This document shows positions 1 through 7,153 of a DNA stretch of 12,610 nt, piece by piece. Under the pieces are notes generated by a model, which saw only the letters and a program-made list of their open reading frames with translations, made no database searches and was not told the DNA's origin. The position numbers were made by a program, and so were the translations under genes. The stretch lies in NCBI GenBank assembly GCA_963607765.1, contig CAVDDT010000043.1, positions 1-12,610 on the forward strand, in the 5' to 3' direction. The stretch comes from Colivicinus sp963607765. Lineage in GTDB: Bacteria > Bacillota_I > Bacilli_A > Erysipelotrichales > Erysipelotrichaceae. The first letter of the stretch is position 1, and each line of letters begins with the position of its first letter.

Positions 1-1
1 G

Positions 2-433
2 TGCATGTATCTGAATCTAAAGTCTGCTCTTAAAAATGGAGAGCGGGGACAGACACCTTTTACACCAGCAGTGGGAACTTTGCGTCAAATCAATGCTCGT
101 TTAAAAGAAATTGAAGCTGCAGGTGGTGTTGAGAGCGAAACAAAGAAAATTGCGGAACTTGCTCAAGATTTTAGAGATAAGATTAAGGGACTGCCTCTTG
201 AAATCGTTTCTGAGTCGATGTCCAATGCAGTTACACCGTTGCATCCGCTGAATGTATCGGCCTACGATGTTTTTATGACGCTCAAAGACGAGTATGGTAT
301 TTGGATTTGTCCCAATGGTGGAGAAATGAAAGAAACCATCTTCCGTGTAGGACATATTGGGGCATTGACAAAAGAAGACAACACTACGCTTGTGAATGCT
401 TTTAAAGATTTACAGAAGCGTGGACTTTTGTAA
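2..433 (+). CDS. Class V aminotransferase (AGXT/PhnW-like), C-terminal part
   Basis: This is the C-terminal 143 codons of a PLP-dependent class V aminotransferase related to alanine-glyoxylate and 2-aminoethylphosphonate-pyruvate transaminases. The frame is open to the left edge (a Cys codon precedes the first visible ATG), so the gene begins outside the window and the PLP lysine is not visible. Family marks are the GQTPFTPAV segment just after the usual active-site region, the small C-terminal domain, and FRVGHIG near the end, which matches the [IF]R[IV]GHMG signature. It ends 20 bp before the cytidylyltransferase fusion gene, so the two are probably co-transcribed. In comparable surface-glycan or phosphonate clusters such enzymes make an aminated small molecule that is then nucleotide-activated. 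Substrate is not deducible here. Family call is confident; the PhnW role is inference. Confidence 0.85.
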   Translation, partial: CMYLNLKSALKNGERGQTPFTPAVGTLRQINARLKEIEAAGGVESETKKIAELAQDFRDKIKGLPLEIVSESMSNAVTPLHPLNVSAYDVFMTLKDEYGIWICPNGGEMKETIFRVGHIGALTKEDNTTLVNAFKDLQKRGLL

Positions 434-453
434 AAAGTGAGAGGAAGCAAGAA

Positions 454-1791
454 ATGGTAAAAGTAATTACATACGGAACGTATGACTTGCTTCACTATGG
501 TCATATCAAGCTGCTGGAACGTGCAAAAGCACTGGGAGATTATTTGATCGTTGGCGTTACAGCGGATGATTTTGATAAAACCCGTGGAAAAATCAATGTA
601 CAGCAGTCCTTGATGGAGCGTATTGAGGCTGTACGCGCCACAGGGCTTGCGGATAAGATCATCGTGGAAGAATACGAGGGTCAGAAAATTGATGATATTC
701 GTAGGTACGACGTAGATATTTTCACGGTGGGTTCTGATTGGGCTGGAAAATTTGATTATTTGAACGAATACTGTAAGGTGGTGTATCTTCCGAGAACGGA
801 GGGAATCTCTAGTTCTGAAGTGCGGAGTGAACAATGTAAACTTCGTATGGGAATTGTTGGAAAGGCTGCTTTCAGAACAAAGTTTGTGGCAGAGTCTAAA
901 TATGTAAACGGTGTTGACGTAATTGGCGTATGTGCATCTCAGAAGAGCGAAGAACCTGAGTTTGAAGGGATGTTCTATACAGAAAACTATGATGAACTTC
1001 TTGAAAAAGTGGATGCCGTGTATATCGTTTCCAAACCAGAGAAACACTATATTGATACAAAAAAAGCTCTTTTGGCGGGAAAACATGTTTTGTGTGAATC
1101 ACCCATTGCCTTAAAAGAAGCAGATTGTGAAGAACTATATTCGATTGCTGAAGAACGCGGACTGGTTCTCATGGATGCTATTAAGACGGCATACTCAACA
1201 GCATACGAACGATTAATCCTTCTCGCCAAGTCTGGAAAAATTGGTAAGGTTGTATCGGTTGATGCTGTTTGTACTAGCCTACGAGATGGTATTTCGATTG
1301 CCGGAACAGATTTAACTCAGAAGTGGAATAGCGTGTGCGGCTGGGCACCTGCAGCGTTGTTACCGGTTTTCCAAATCCTTGGAACGGAATACAGGAAAAA
1401 AGTAATAACTACGAAATTCTTGGATGAAGCTGCCAATATGGATGCCTTTACAAAAATTGATTTTACTTATGATGATGCAGTAGCCTCAATCAAAGTAGCA
1501 AAAGCTGCAAAATCTGAGGGAGAGTTAATTGTTACGGGAACAAAAGGATATATTTATGTTCCGGCACCTTGGTGGAAAACGGATTATTTTGAAGTTCGTT
1601 ATGAAAATCCGGAGGATAATCAAAGATTCTTTTATCAACTGGATGGTGAAGGAATTCGTTATGAGATCGTAGCGTTTGCAAAATCGGTTGAAATAAAAAA
1701 GCCGATGAATTATGTTGAAAAAGGCGTTTCAAAATCAATAGCTAGGATCATCGAAAACTTTAATAATCGCATAGATATGATAGTAATATAG
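454..1791 (+). CDS. Cytidylyltransferase (TagD-like) fused to Gfo/Idh/MocA-like oxidoreductase domain
   Basis: A 445-residue two-domain protein. Residues 1-130 form a glycerol-3-phosphate cytidylyltransferase-type domain: GTYDLLHYGH carries the nucleotide-binding HxGH (H14-H17), and RTEGISS (114-120) corresponds to the family RTxGIST motif. Such domains make CDP-activated alcohols for teichoic acids or capsules. Residues about 131-440 resemble a Gfo/Idh/MocA NAD(P)-dependent oxidoreductase, with a Rossmann-like start (MGIVGKAAF) and CESPIAL (214-220) where the family has CEKP. The glycine-rich loop is eroded, the EKP lysine is Ser216, and I see no clear His/Asp catalytic motif around 296-310. 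The second half may therefore bind rather than oxidise its ligand. The start is the ATG with GAGG about 10 bp upstream. It follows the aminotransferase by 20 bp and is followed by a terminator. Codon use (mostly CGN for Arg) differs from the downstream genes. Confidence 0.85.
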   Translation: MVKVITYGTYDLLHYGHIKLLERAKALGDYLIVGVTADDFDKTRGKINVQQSLMERIEAVRATGLADKIIVEEYEGQKIDDIRRYDVDIFTVGSDWAGKFDYLNEYCKVVYLPRTEGISSSEVRSEQCKLRMGIVGKAAFRTKFVAESKYVNGVDVIGVCASQKSEEPEFEGMFYTENYDELLEKVDAVYIVSKPEKHYIDTKKALLAGKHVLCESPIALKEADCEELYSIAEERGLVLMDAIKTAYSTAYERLILLAKSGKIGKVVSVDAVCTSLRDGISIAGTDLTQKWNSVCGWAPAALLPVFQILGTEYRKKVITTKFLDEAANMDAFTKIDFTYDDAVASIKVAKAAKSEGELIVTGTKGYIYVPAPWWKTDYFEVRYENPEDNQRFFYQLDGEGIRYEIVAFAKSVEIKKPMNYVEKGVSKSIARIIENFNNRIDMIVI

Positions 1792-1853
1792 CGAGGAATA
1801 GAAATTTGATAGTGTCAAATAATTAGGGAATATCCCTTTATAATGGCTATATT

Positions 1854-1893
1854 AGTACCTATTGTAGTAGTTCTACAGTAGGTACTTTTATTT
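1854..1893 (+). terminator. Intrinsic terminator after the cytidylyltransferase fusion gene
   Basis: A 14-bp stem (1854-1867 with 1873-1886, one G-T type mismatch) and a 5-nt loop is followed by TTTTATTT. It lies 62 bp after the stop of the fusion gene. The T-tract is on the + strand side only, so it should end rightward transcription. Confidence 0.85.
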
Positions 1894-2177
1894 ATCAGTA
1901 ATCTTCTTGTCCAACTTCAAGTGATGGATCTTCTTCTAGTATTCTTTTTGAAGATTGGTGTGTATTTTTTACTTTCTTTTTCTTCAAACATTGAAAAGCT
2001 TGGTTTAAATGATTTAAGTAATAATGGTTCATTGTTATTTTTATCATTAACATGATGGTCTTGTAGGTACTATGAAAACTGCATTTATAAGACTATCTTT
2101 TTAGATTAATGGCTCTTTAGAGGGTTCTAATTGATTATGGCAAAAGAATATTAAGTAAAGGTAATCAATTAAGACAA
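1894..2177. other. Gene-poor spacer with a doubtful 52-codon minus-strand reading frame
   Basis: No convincing gene lies between the terminator and the end of the regulator gene. On the minus strand, 2053 to 1895 is an open frame of 52 codons ending in SLEVGQEDY, with no ribosome binding site before its ATG. An overlapping minus frame ends earlier at a TGA. Both read as hydrophilic, protein-like text, and switching frame at an A6 run (about 1959-1972) would join the two best-looking parts. This could be the decayed 3' end of a lost gene, or chance in AT-rich DNA. A 10-bp inverted repeat near the right end is listed separately. Confidence 0.3.
2128..2171. repeat. Inverted repeat just downstream of the RpiR-type regulator gene
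   Basis: TAATTGATTA at 2128-2137 and its exact reverse complement TAATCAATTA at 2162-2171, separated by 24 bp. It begins 7 bp beyond the regulator stop codon on the minus strand. It could form the 3' hairpin of the regulator mRNA, but no T-tract follows on that strand, so a Rho-independent terminator is not well supported. Confidence 0.4.
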
Positions 2178-3056
2178 CTATCTATTGTTTTCCACCTTCT
2201 TTAGAGTGCTATGCACTGTTTTAAGAGTTTTGTTATAGGTTTCATTATCCTTAAGCATAGCCATTACAAAGAGAGAGTTAATTATAGAGTATTGCGATAT
2301 TTTAGATGGAGTAGATTCTGTTCTATAGGCTAGTTTGTTTGTTGCGGATAGCAGGACTACATTAGCTGATTTTGCGATAGGTGATTGATTATTTGATGTA
2401 ATTACGATTACAGGTACTTTGTTTTCTAGACATAAATTTTCTATTTCAATTGAGCCACTTGTTTTACCTGAGTGGCTTATTATTATTGCACAATCATTTT
2501 TAGTTAAAAGTGATGCGGACATTGTTTGCATATCATAGTCAGAGTTATAGATACATTTTATAGGTGATCTCATAAAAAGATGATATGCTTCAAGTGCCAT
2601 CACGTTAGATCCACCAAGCCCAAAGAAAGCTACTCTTTGGGCTTTTATTATATACTTTATTGCTTGTTTATAAGATTTTCCATCTATTAGAGAAATAGAA
2701 TTATCTATTGCTTGTTTACCTGATTCAAATATTTTTCTTACAACATTTTCTTCATCATCATTTTCTCTTATTTCTTGTTTGATAGTTATTTCTGGATCAA
2801 AGTCTTCAGTTAGAAGAGCTATTTTAAAATCAGTAAAACCATCATACCCTAATAATTTCGTAAATTTAAAAATTGTAGAGTCTGCTACTCCTATCGCATT
2901 AGATATTTTGCTTATAGTTGAGTGCGATACTTCCTTTATATTATTTTCCACATAATCTGCTATCGCCTTATCTGTTTCTTTTAAAGATGGATAAAGCATA
3001 TTTATCCTTGTTTTGTATGATGAATTATTTTTCATAATTATTTCCCTTACTTTCAT
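2178..3056 (-). CDS. RpiR/MurR-family transcriptional regulator (HTH + SIS)
   Basis: A 292-residue regulator with the usual RpiR layout. An N-terminal helix-turn-helix (about residues 22-82, including IADYVENN and ISNAIGVADSTIFKF) is joined to a SIS sugar-phosphate-binding domain (about 135-250). SIS marks are VAFFGLGGS (142-150) and IIISHSGKTSGSI (192-204), where serines and glycines bind the phosphosugar. Members sense phosphorylated sugars or sugar acids made by the pathway they control. The gene is divergent from the PTS-aldolase-dehydratase operon with 123 bp between it and the EIIA start, so that operon is the likely target. Two starts are possible: ATG at 3056 (AGGA 7 nt upstream) and ATG at 3035 (AAGGG 8 nt upstream, 285 residues); I cannot choose firmly. 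Length is normal and no key motif is missing. Confidence 0.93.
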   Translation of the reverse strand: MKVREIIMKNNSSYKTRINMLYPSLKETDKAIADYVENNIKEVSHSTISKISNAIGVADSTIFKFTKLLGYDGFTDFKIALLTEDFDPEITIKQEIRENDDEENVVRKIFESGKQAIDNSISLIDGKSYKQAIKYIIKAQRVAFFGLGGSNVMALEAYHLFMRSPIKCIYNSDYDMQTMSASLLTKNDCAIIISHSGKTSGSIEIENLCLENKVPVIVITSNNQSPIAKSANVVLLSATNKLAYRTESTPSKISQYSIINSLFVMAMLKDNETYNKTLKTVHSTLKKVENNR

Positions 3057-3073
3057 AACTTTTTCCTGTATAA

Positions 3074-3102
3074 ATTATAAAAGAAAAAAATATTTTTTTA
3101 AA
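3074..3102 (-). promoter_or_regulatory. Probable promoter of the RpiR-type regulator
   Basis: Read on the minus strand: -35 TTTAAA (3102-3097), 17-bp spacer, and a perfect -10 TATAAT (3079-3074), about 18 bp before the first start codon. The -35 is weak. The spacer is filled by an A7-TA-T7 palindrome, a plausible autoregulatory site. Confidence 0.55.
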
Positions 3103-3127
3103 GTGTTGCATTAGGAAAAAATATTTC
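3084..3127. promoter_or_regulatory. Paired A-tract/T-tract operator candidate for the RpiR regulator
   Basis: AAAAAATATTT occurs twice in the divergent region: inside the perfect palindrome A7-TA-T7 (3084-3099), and again at 3116-3126 within GAAAAAATATTTC (3115-3127). The copies are 31 bp apart, close to three helical turns. The left copy fills the -35/-10 spacer of the regulator promoter and the right copy fills that of the operon promoter, so a dimer pair could control both. Binding by the RpiR protein is inference; A-tracts could also simply be promoter-flexing DNA. Confidence 0.45.
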
Positions 3128-3134
3128 GTAGAAT
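3106..3134 (+). promoter_or_regulatory. Promoter of the PTS-aldolase-dehydratase operon
   Basis: TTGCAT (3106-3111), exactly 17 bp, then TAGAAT (3129-3134) form a good sigma-A-type promoter about 45 bp before the EIIA start. It is the only strong candidate upstream of the operon. Confidence 0.7.
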
Positions 3135-3144
3135 AATCTTGTAA

Positions 3145-3158
3145 ATGAAGCGCTTACA
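3145..3158 (+). promoter_or_regulatory. cre-like (CcpA) site downstream of the operon promoter
   Basis: ATGAAGCGCTTACA matches the consensus TGWAARCGYTWNCA in its last 12 positions; only the first two bases differ. It sits right at or after the expected transcription start, a position where CcpA acts as a roadblock. This fits catabolite repression of a PTS sugar operon. It is a sequence match only. Confidence 0.6.
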
Positions 3159-3179
3159 TTTTGAAAGGTGGTAATTGTT

Positions 3180-3632
3180 TTGATTGACATGAGTAAGGTT
3201 CTAGATGAGAGCAGAATTAACTTTCATTTAAAAGGAACTACCAAAGATGAGGTTTTAAAAGAGATGGTCGACATATTCGATGAGAGTGGTGTTCTAAGAG
3301 ATGCGGAACAATATTTAAAGGATGTATACGTAAGAGAAAGTGAAGGCCCTACTGGAATGATTAACAATCTTTGTATTCCTCATGGAAAGAGTGATGGCGT
3401 TAATAAGTCTTGTATCGCAGTATGCAGATCAGATAATCTTATCAAATGGGAGTCAATCGATAATAAGCCAGTTAATGTGTTTGTGATGATGGCTATTCGC
3501 AATGAAGATAAGGGTGAACTAGTAAAACTATTATCTAGAGTCGCGATGAAACTAGCTGATGAAAACATCGTGAATACATTAAAGACATCTGAAGATAAGA
3601 AACAAATAATGGATATCTTCAGCAAAGAATAG
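3180..3632 (+). CDS. PTS fructose-family EIIA component
   Basis: A 150-residue cytoplasmic EIIA of the fructose/mannitol family, which passes phosphate from HPr to EIIB. The active site is His68 in CIPHGKSDGV, the normal IPH context, preceded by a GMINN turn. I start it at TTG 3180 because AAAGGTGG (3164-3171) lies 8 nt before it. A GTG at 3168 in the same frame overlaps that ribosome binding site, and the ATG at 3189 is 17 nt from it. First gene of the operon; the stop codon overlaps the AGGAGG of the EIIB gene, so translation is likely coupled. Length is normal for a stand-alone EIIA. The sugar specificity cannot be read from this subunit. Confidence 0.93.
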   Translation: MIDMSKVLDESRINFHLKGTTKDEVLKEMVDIFDESGVLRDAEQYLKDVYVRESEGPTGMINNLCIPHGKSDGVNKSCIAVCRSDNLIKWESIDNKPVNVFVMMAIRNEDKGELVKLLSRVAMKLADENIVNTLKTSEDKKQIMDIFSKE

Positions 3633-3640
3633 GAGGCATT

Positions 3641-3964
3641 ATGAAAATTGTTGGCATTAGTGCTTGTCCTGCTGGTATAGCCCATACATATATGTGTAGA
3701 GAAGTATTGATTAAGGCAGCAGAACAAAGAGGACACTCTTGTAAAGTTGAGACTCAGGGCACTATTGGTACAGAATTTGAACTTACTAAAGAAGACATTA
3801 GCGAGGCAGATATTGTTGTGTTAGCGGTAGACGTACATGTTCAAGGCGAGGAGAGGTTTGCTGGCAAGCCAATTGTTCGTGTAGGTACTGCCAAAGTAAT
3901 TGCAAATCCGTTGGGTTTTATCGTCAAACTTGAAAAGGCTATGGAAAAGAAACTAAATAATTAA
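3641..3964 (+). CDS. PTS fructose-family EIIB component
   Basis: A complete 107-residue EIIB of the fructose family. It carries the phosphocysteine Cys9 in SACPAGIAHTYM, which is the hallmark active-site loop, and takes phosphate from EIIA to give it to the sugar held by EIIC. AGGAGG 5 nt upstream of the ATG makes a strong initiation site. It lies 8 bp after the EIIA gene and 9 bp before the EIIC gene. In many relatives EIIB and EIIC are one FruA polypeptide; here all three functions are separate proteins. Confidence 0.95.
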   Translation: MKIVGISACPAGIAHTYMCREVLIKAAEQRGHSCKVETQGTIGTEFELTKEDISEADIVVLAVDVHVQGEERFAGKPIVRVGTAKVIANPLGFIVKLEKAMEKKLNN

Positions 3965-3973
3965 GAGGATATT

Positions 3974-5056
3974 ATGAAAAAGAAATTTGAAATTAAGAAG
4001 CATGTTATGACGGCTATTGGATACATGATTCCATTAGTTGTTGCGGCTGGTTTATGTATGGCACTAGGTCAGGTTATTGACTCTAATGTAAGACAAGCTA
4101 CTGAAGGGCTAGGCTATTATCTATATAACATTGGCAGCTTTGGTATGAACTTAGTGGTACCGGTTATTGCAGCTGGCACTGCTTACTCAATTTGCGGAAG
4201 ACTTGGTATTGCCCCTGGTCTAATTATGGGCTTTGTTTGTACAACAATTAAATCGGGCTTTATTGGCGGACTAGTTGGTGGCTTCATGATTGGGTATTTT
4301 GTTTTATTCTTACAAAAATATCTTGCTCCTCATACGCCAAAGTGGATGAAGGGTTTGTTGCCTGTAATGATCATTCCATTCTTAACTACAGCTATTTGTT
4401 GTACATTGATGTATACAGTAGTTGGCATCCCATTTGCATGGATTATTAATAGCTTACAGGGATGGCTAGCTAGTATGAGTAATGGATCGAAATTTGTCTT
4501 TGGCGCAGTAATTGGTGCCATGGCCTGCTTTGACTTTGGCGGTCCTATTAATAAAACAGCTTCCACTTTCGTAAATGGATTATTGGCAGATGGTGTATGT
4601 GGACCAGAATCAATTAAGTTTTTAGGTTCTATGGTTCCACCATTTGGAATTGCAATTGCTTGTTTATTACAACCAAAGAAATTTACTAGTGCTGAGAAGG
4701 AACAATTAAAGTGTGCTGTTCCAATGGGTATTTGCATGATTACTGAAGGTGTTATTCCGATTGCAGCTAGAGATTTAGTTAGAGTAGTAATTTCTTGTTG
4801 TATTGGCAGTGCAATTGGTGGTGGATTATGTATGATTTGGGGAACAGAGGCTCCAGTAGTACATGGTGGTATGTTAACAGTTCCACTATTCACAAATCCT
4901 GGTAAGTTCTGCTTGGCATTACTTATTGGCTCACTTATTACAGGTGTTGTATTAGCTATTATTAAAAAGCCGGTTACAGAAGAGGATGAAAATGCTGGTT
5001 TAGTGAATCTTGGTTCTGCTGAGAATACAGATGATGATGAATTAACAATAGAATAA
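3974..5056 (+). CDS. PTS fructose-family EIIC permease
   Basis: A 360-residue integral membrane permease that binds and moves the sugar. Hydrophobic segments run from residue 12 to about 330 (about eight to nine helices by eye). Family marks are DFGGPINKTA (187-196), matching the DxGGPxNK loop of fructose EIICs, ITEGVIPIAARD (256-267), and a later GGG region. The last 30 residues are acidic and cytoplasmic. Fructose-type EIICs normally give 1-phosphorylated ketoses, which fits the ketose-phosphate aldolase encoded next, but relatives move other sugars, so the substrate remains open. The start ATG has AAGAGGA 6 nt upstream. Confidence 0.94.
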   Translation: MKKKFEIKKHVMTAIGYMIPLVVAAGLCMALGQVIDSNVRQATEGLGYYLYNIGSFGMNLVVPVIAAGTAYSICGRLGIAPGLIMGFVCTTIKSGFIGGLVGGFMIGYFVLFLQKYLAPHTPKWMKGLLPVMIIPFLTTAICCTLMYTVVGIPFAWIINSLQGWLASMSNGSKFVFGAVIGAMACFDFGGPINKTASTFVNGLLADGVCGPESIKFLGSMVPPFGIAIACLLQPKKFTSAEKEQLKCAVPMGICMITEGVIPIAARDLVRVVISCCIGSAIGGGLCMIWGTEAPVVHGGMLTVPLFTNPGKFCLALLIGSLITGVVLAIIKKPVTEEDENAGLVNLGSAENTDDDELTIE

Positions 5057-5069
5057 GAGGGTAGATTAT

Positions 5070-5930
5070 ATGTTACTTACAATGAAAGAATTGCTTGAAA
5101 AATCAAAGGATAATGATTTTGCGGTAGGTGCGTTTAACGCAACTGAATTAGCTCTTGTTAGAGCGGTGATTGAACAATGCGAGGAGAGCAATTCTCCTTG
5201 TATTATCCAGGCTTCAACGGGAGAATTTGATTTTGTAACTAAAGACTTTTATAAGTATGTTATTGAAAGATGTAAAGATTCTAAGGTTCCATTTGCCTTG
5301 CATCTAGATCATGGACACACTGTAGAAGAATGTTTAAAGGCCATCCAAGCTGGATTTACTTCTGTTATGATTGATGGATCTATGCTTAGTTACGAAGAAA
5401 ATGTTGCGTTGACTAAAAAGGTAGTGGAGATTGCCCACGCAGTAGGTGTTACAGTAGAGGGTGAGATTGGTACAATTGGCGCTATTGGCAATTCTGATGA
5501 AGGCGGTGTAAGCAATATAACTTATACTAGACCTGAAGATGTTGTTGACTTTGTTAGTAAGACTGGTGTTGATTGTTTGGCTATTGCTATTGGCACTGCT
5601 CATGGCATTTATCCAAAGGGATATACACCAAAGCTTCAACTTGAATTGTTAAAAGAGATTAAGGCTGTAAGTCCTGTTCCGCTTGTATTACATGGTGGTA
5701 GCAATAATCCAGATGATGAGATTTCTGCAGCTTGCAAGATTGGCGTAGCTAAAGTAAATATTTCTAGCGATATTAAGTATGCTTATTTTAAAAAACTTGA
5801 TGAAGTATATAGAGAAACTGGTGGTTTTGTTCCGGCTAGGGTTATGGGACCTGCTATAGAAGAAACAAAGGCTGTTGTTAAGAATAAATTAGAATTATTT
5901 AATTCGATTGGAAAGGCTTCTTTATATTAA
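5070..5930 (+). CDS. Class II (zinc) ketose-phosphate aldolase, FBA/GatY-like
   Basis: A 286-residue class II aldolase of the fructose-bisphosphate/tagatose-bisphosphate (GatY, KbaY, YdjI) family. Visible residues: catalytic Asp80 and zinc ligand His81 in LHLDHG, EGEIG (130-134), zinc ligands His178 in GTAHGIY and His208 in LHGGS, and NISSD (230-234) for the phosphate/enolate end. All catalytic residues are present and length is normal, so it should be active. The family usually yields DHAP plus an aldehyde. With a C1-phosphorylating PTS no second kinase would be needed. The ATG has AAGAGGG 8 nt upstream and is 13 bp after the EIIC gene. Exact substrate is unknown. Confidence 0.93.
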   Translation: MLLTMKELLEKSKDNDFAVGAFNATELALVRAVIEQCEESNSPCIIQASTGEFDFVTKDFYKYVIERCKDSKVPFALHLDHGHTVEECLKAIQAGFTSVMIDGSMLSYEENVALTKKVVEIAHAVGVTVEGEIGTIGAIGNSDEGGVSNITYTRPEDVVDFVSKTGVDCLAIAIGTAHGIYPKGYTPKLQLELLKEIKAVSPVPLVLHGGSNNPDDEISAACKIGVAKVNISSDIKYAYFKKLDEVYRETGGFVPARVMGPAIEETKAVVKNKLELFNSIGKASLY

Positions 5931-5931
5931 T

Positions 5932-7107
5932 ATGGATAATTTTGTTTTTACATATGTTACACAAATAATCTTTGGTAAAGATGGTGTCAGCAAACTTGGA
6001 AATAAGATTATGGAATATAATCCTGATGCCAAGAAAGTATTAATTGTTTATGGTTCAGATCGCATTAAAAACAATGGACTGTTGGATAATGTTGCTGGTG
6101 TATTAAAAGATAGTAATCTTGAATACATTGAACTTGGTGGTGTTAAGCCTAATCCGCGTATAAGCAAGGTATATGAAGGAATCGATATTTGTAAGAAAGA
6201 TAAGATTGATTTTATTGTTGCGATAGGTGGCGGATCGGTTATTGATACCGCTAAGGCAATAGGATGCGGTTCTAAATATGATGGCGATGTATGGGATTTC
6301 TTTAATGGCAAAAACCCTAAGGATACTATTAAGGTTTGTTCGATTTTAACTATTCCAGCAGCTGGAAGTGAAAGTAGTTTAAGTTGTGTTATTACAAATG
6401 AGAATGGTTGGTTAAAGAAAAGTATTAATAATGATGCAATTAGACCTGCATTTGCAATTCTTGATCCAACTTTAACTTATTCTCTTCCAAAGTATCAAAT
6501 TGGTGCAGGAGTATTCGATATGTTGTCCCATGTTATGGAAAGATATTTCACGAATACTAAGCATGTTGATTTAACTGACAGGCTTTGTGAAGCAGCTATG
6601 AAGACAATTATTAATTATGGTCCTAAGACTTTGAATGATCCAACCAATTATGAGTATCGTAGTGAGATTATGTGGGCTGGTTCTATCGCCCATAATGGCT
6701 TATTAAATACTGGCAGAGAACAGGATTGGGCAAGCCATAGGATAGGCATGGAATTATCAGCGTTGTATGATACAACTCATGGCGCTACTCTTTCTATCAT
6801 TACTCCTCATTGGATGGAATATGTTTACAAACATGATATTGATAGATTTGTTCAATGGGCAACAAGAGTATGGGGTGTTGAGCTATCTTATGATGATAAG
6901 GATGCGATTGTTAAAGAGGGCATAAATAGACTAATGACGTGGTCAAAATCTTTAGGAATGCCTACTACTTTAACTGAAGCTAATATTCCTTTTGATAAAT
7001 TTGAGGAAATGGCTGATAAGTGCACTACTAATGATAAGATTCCAGTTGGGCATTTTGTGCCAATGTATAAGAAGGATGTCTTAGAAATCTATAATCTAAG
7101 TAAATAA
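5932..7107 (+). CDS. Iron-type alcohol dehydrogenase (YqhD/butanol dehydrogenase-like)
   Basis: A 391-residue group III alcohol dehydrogenase. The nucleotide loop is GGGSVIDTAKAIG (99-111), and the four metal ligands are Asp196, His200 (GVFDMLSHVMERYF), His269 (DWASHRIGMEL) and His283 (TTHGATLS), one or two positions off those of E. coli YqhD. Such enzymes reduce short aldehydes with NAD(P)H. Placed after the aldolase, it most likely reduces the aldehyde released by it (for example glyceraldehyde, glycolaldehyde, lactaldehyde or an acidic semialdehyde). I start it at ATG 5932, one base after the aldolase stop codon; the nearest purine-rich stretch (GGAAAGG, 5910-5916) is too far for a normal site, so translation is probably coupled. 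An upstream TTG at 5908 would overlap the aldolase and is less likely. Confidence 0.93.
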   Translation: MDNFVFTYVTQIIFGKDGVSKLGNKIMEYNPDAKKVLIVYGSDRIKNNGLLDNVAGVLKDSNLEYIELGGVKPNPRISKVYEGIDICKKDKIDFIVAIGGGSVIDTAKAIGCGSKYDGDVWDFFNGKNPKDTIKVCSILTIPAAGSESSLSCVITNENGWLKKSINNDAIRPAFAILDPTLTYSLPKYQIGAGVFDMLSHVMERYFTNTKHVDLTDRLCEAAMKTIINYGPKTLNDPTNYEYRSEIMWAGSIAHNGLLNTGREQDWASHRIGMELSALYDTTHGATLSIITPHWMEYVYKHDIDRFVQWATRVWGVELSYDDKDAIVKEGINRLMTWSKSLGMPTTLTEANIPFDKFEEMADKCTTNDKIPVGHFVPMYKKDVLEIYNLSK

Positions 7108-7110
7108 TTT

Positions 7111-7142
7111 ATTAAGCATACCTTAGGGTGTGCTTAATTTTT
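7111..7142 (+). terminator. Intra-operon hairpin with T-tract before the dehydratase gene
   Basis: A 12-bp stem (7111-7122 with 7127-7138, one G-T pair) and TTAG loop, followed by TTTTT, lies in the 46-bp gap between the dehydrogenase and dehydratase genes. It has the form of a weak intrinsic terminator or an mRNA-stabilising hairpin. The dehydratase Shine-Dalgarno follows within 10 bp, so partial readthrough is expected. Confidence 0.7.
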
Positions 7143-7153
7143 AGGAGAATTGT

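Noticed and set aside
262..1086. 274-codon minus-strand open frame opposite the aminotransferase and fusion genes
   Set aside because: Shadow of two well-supported + strand genes; Cys/Phe/His-rich text with no domain and no operon logic.
3168..3179. GTG 3168 as start of EIIA
   Set aside because: It overlaps the AAAGGTGG ribosome binding site; TTG 3180 has correct spacing.
4330..4893. 187-codon minus-strand frame opposite EIIC
   Set aside because: Lies wholly antisense to a clear permease gene and shows no family motifs.
5908..5931. TTG 5908 as start of the alcohol dehydrogenase
   Set aside because: It overlaps the aldolase gene, and family members begin close to the ATG at 5932.
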